A stretch of 64,000 bases of DNA from Synechococcus sp. UW140 (lineage in GTDB: Bacteria > Cyanobacteriota > Cyanobacteriia > PCC-6307 > Cyanobiaceae). The notes beneath the pieces are model-generated. The model made no database searches. It was given only the letters and a program-made list of their open reading frames with translations, and was not told where the DNA came from. Shown here one piece after another: positions 63,977-64,000 of this stretch. The translations under genes and the position numbers were made by a program. Numbering within the stretch: the stretch's first letter is position 1; every line of letters starts with the position of its first letter. The stretch spans positions 1 to 64,000 of the forward strand of contig NZ_UCOB01000007.1 of NCBI RefSeq assembly GCF_900474295.1, written 5' to 3'.

Positions 63977-64000
63977 GGGGTTGTGTCGTGCGGTAAGAAA

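Overview
The window looks like the chromosome of a high-GC marine picocyanobacterium of the Synechococcus/Cyanobium type. The evidence is the gene content: small cyanobacterial secreted families (DUF3747, DUF928-like), a gliding/type IV pilus set of cyanobacterial character, ArgJ, ThiO, a ClpB2-like chaperone, and many GTG/TTG starts. This is inferred from protein families only; the window holds no rRNA gene.

Layout. (1) 1-9242: two filamentous-haemagglutinin-type (TPS) exoprotein genes share an exactly identical 685-bp 5' block but have different 3' parts. The second ends in a CHAT cysteine-protease domain and is followed by a DUF928-like secreted protein with a consensus CRP-type operator upstream. 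(2) 9223-16991: a cyclic-nucleotide neighbourhood. It has a CHASE2 class III cyclase translationally coupled (ATGA) to an MscS channel with a cyclic-nucleotide-binding (CNB) domain, both behind speA; then ndk, a CNB-methyltransferase fusion and a broken CNB gene. (3) 17104-27700: housekeeping genes (thiO, gatB, coaE, argJ, an AarF/UbiB kinase), two paralogous Q-rich secreted proteins sharing a CRP-like upstream element, and a coupled PhyH dioxygenase/sulfotransferase-like pair behind eno. (4) 27751-36055: eno, gloA, clpB, then secE-nusG-rplK-rplA-rplJ-rplL with structured leaders and terminators. (5) 36334-39096: a DUF3747 protein, rnhA and pyrD. (6) 39130-56614: a large type IV pilus island. 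It has a GspL-like PilM-PilN fusion, PilO and PilQ; a second PilN/PilO with prepilin-like proteins, PilM and an acidic repeat protein; and an opposing operon of major pilin, 22-cysteine giant pilin, PilB, PilT and PilC. A membrane-anchored DsbA-like oxidoreductase lies inside the island. (7) 56701-63976: a CobD-like aminotransferase, murG, an O-antigen-ligase-like membrane protein, a GarR-like reductase, small secreted proteins and pgk.

How the parts may fit together. Region 2 can make cAMP and contains at least two proteins built to sense it, and three small secreted-protein genes in regions 1 and 3 carry CRP-like sites about 90-97 bp before their start codons. The inference is a cAMP-controlled envelope/exoprotein programme beside a pilus system with two alignment subcomplexes and only one motor set. 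No tRNA, rRNA, CRISPR array, insertion sequence or prophage was recognised.
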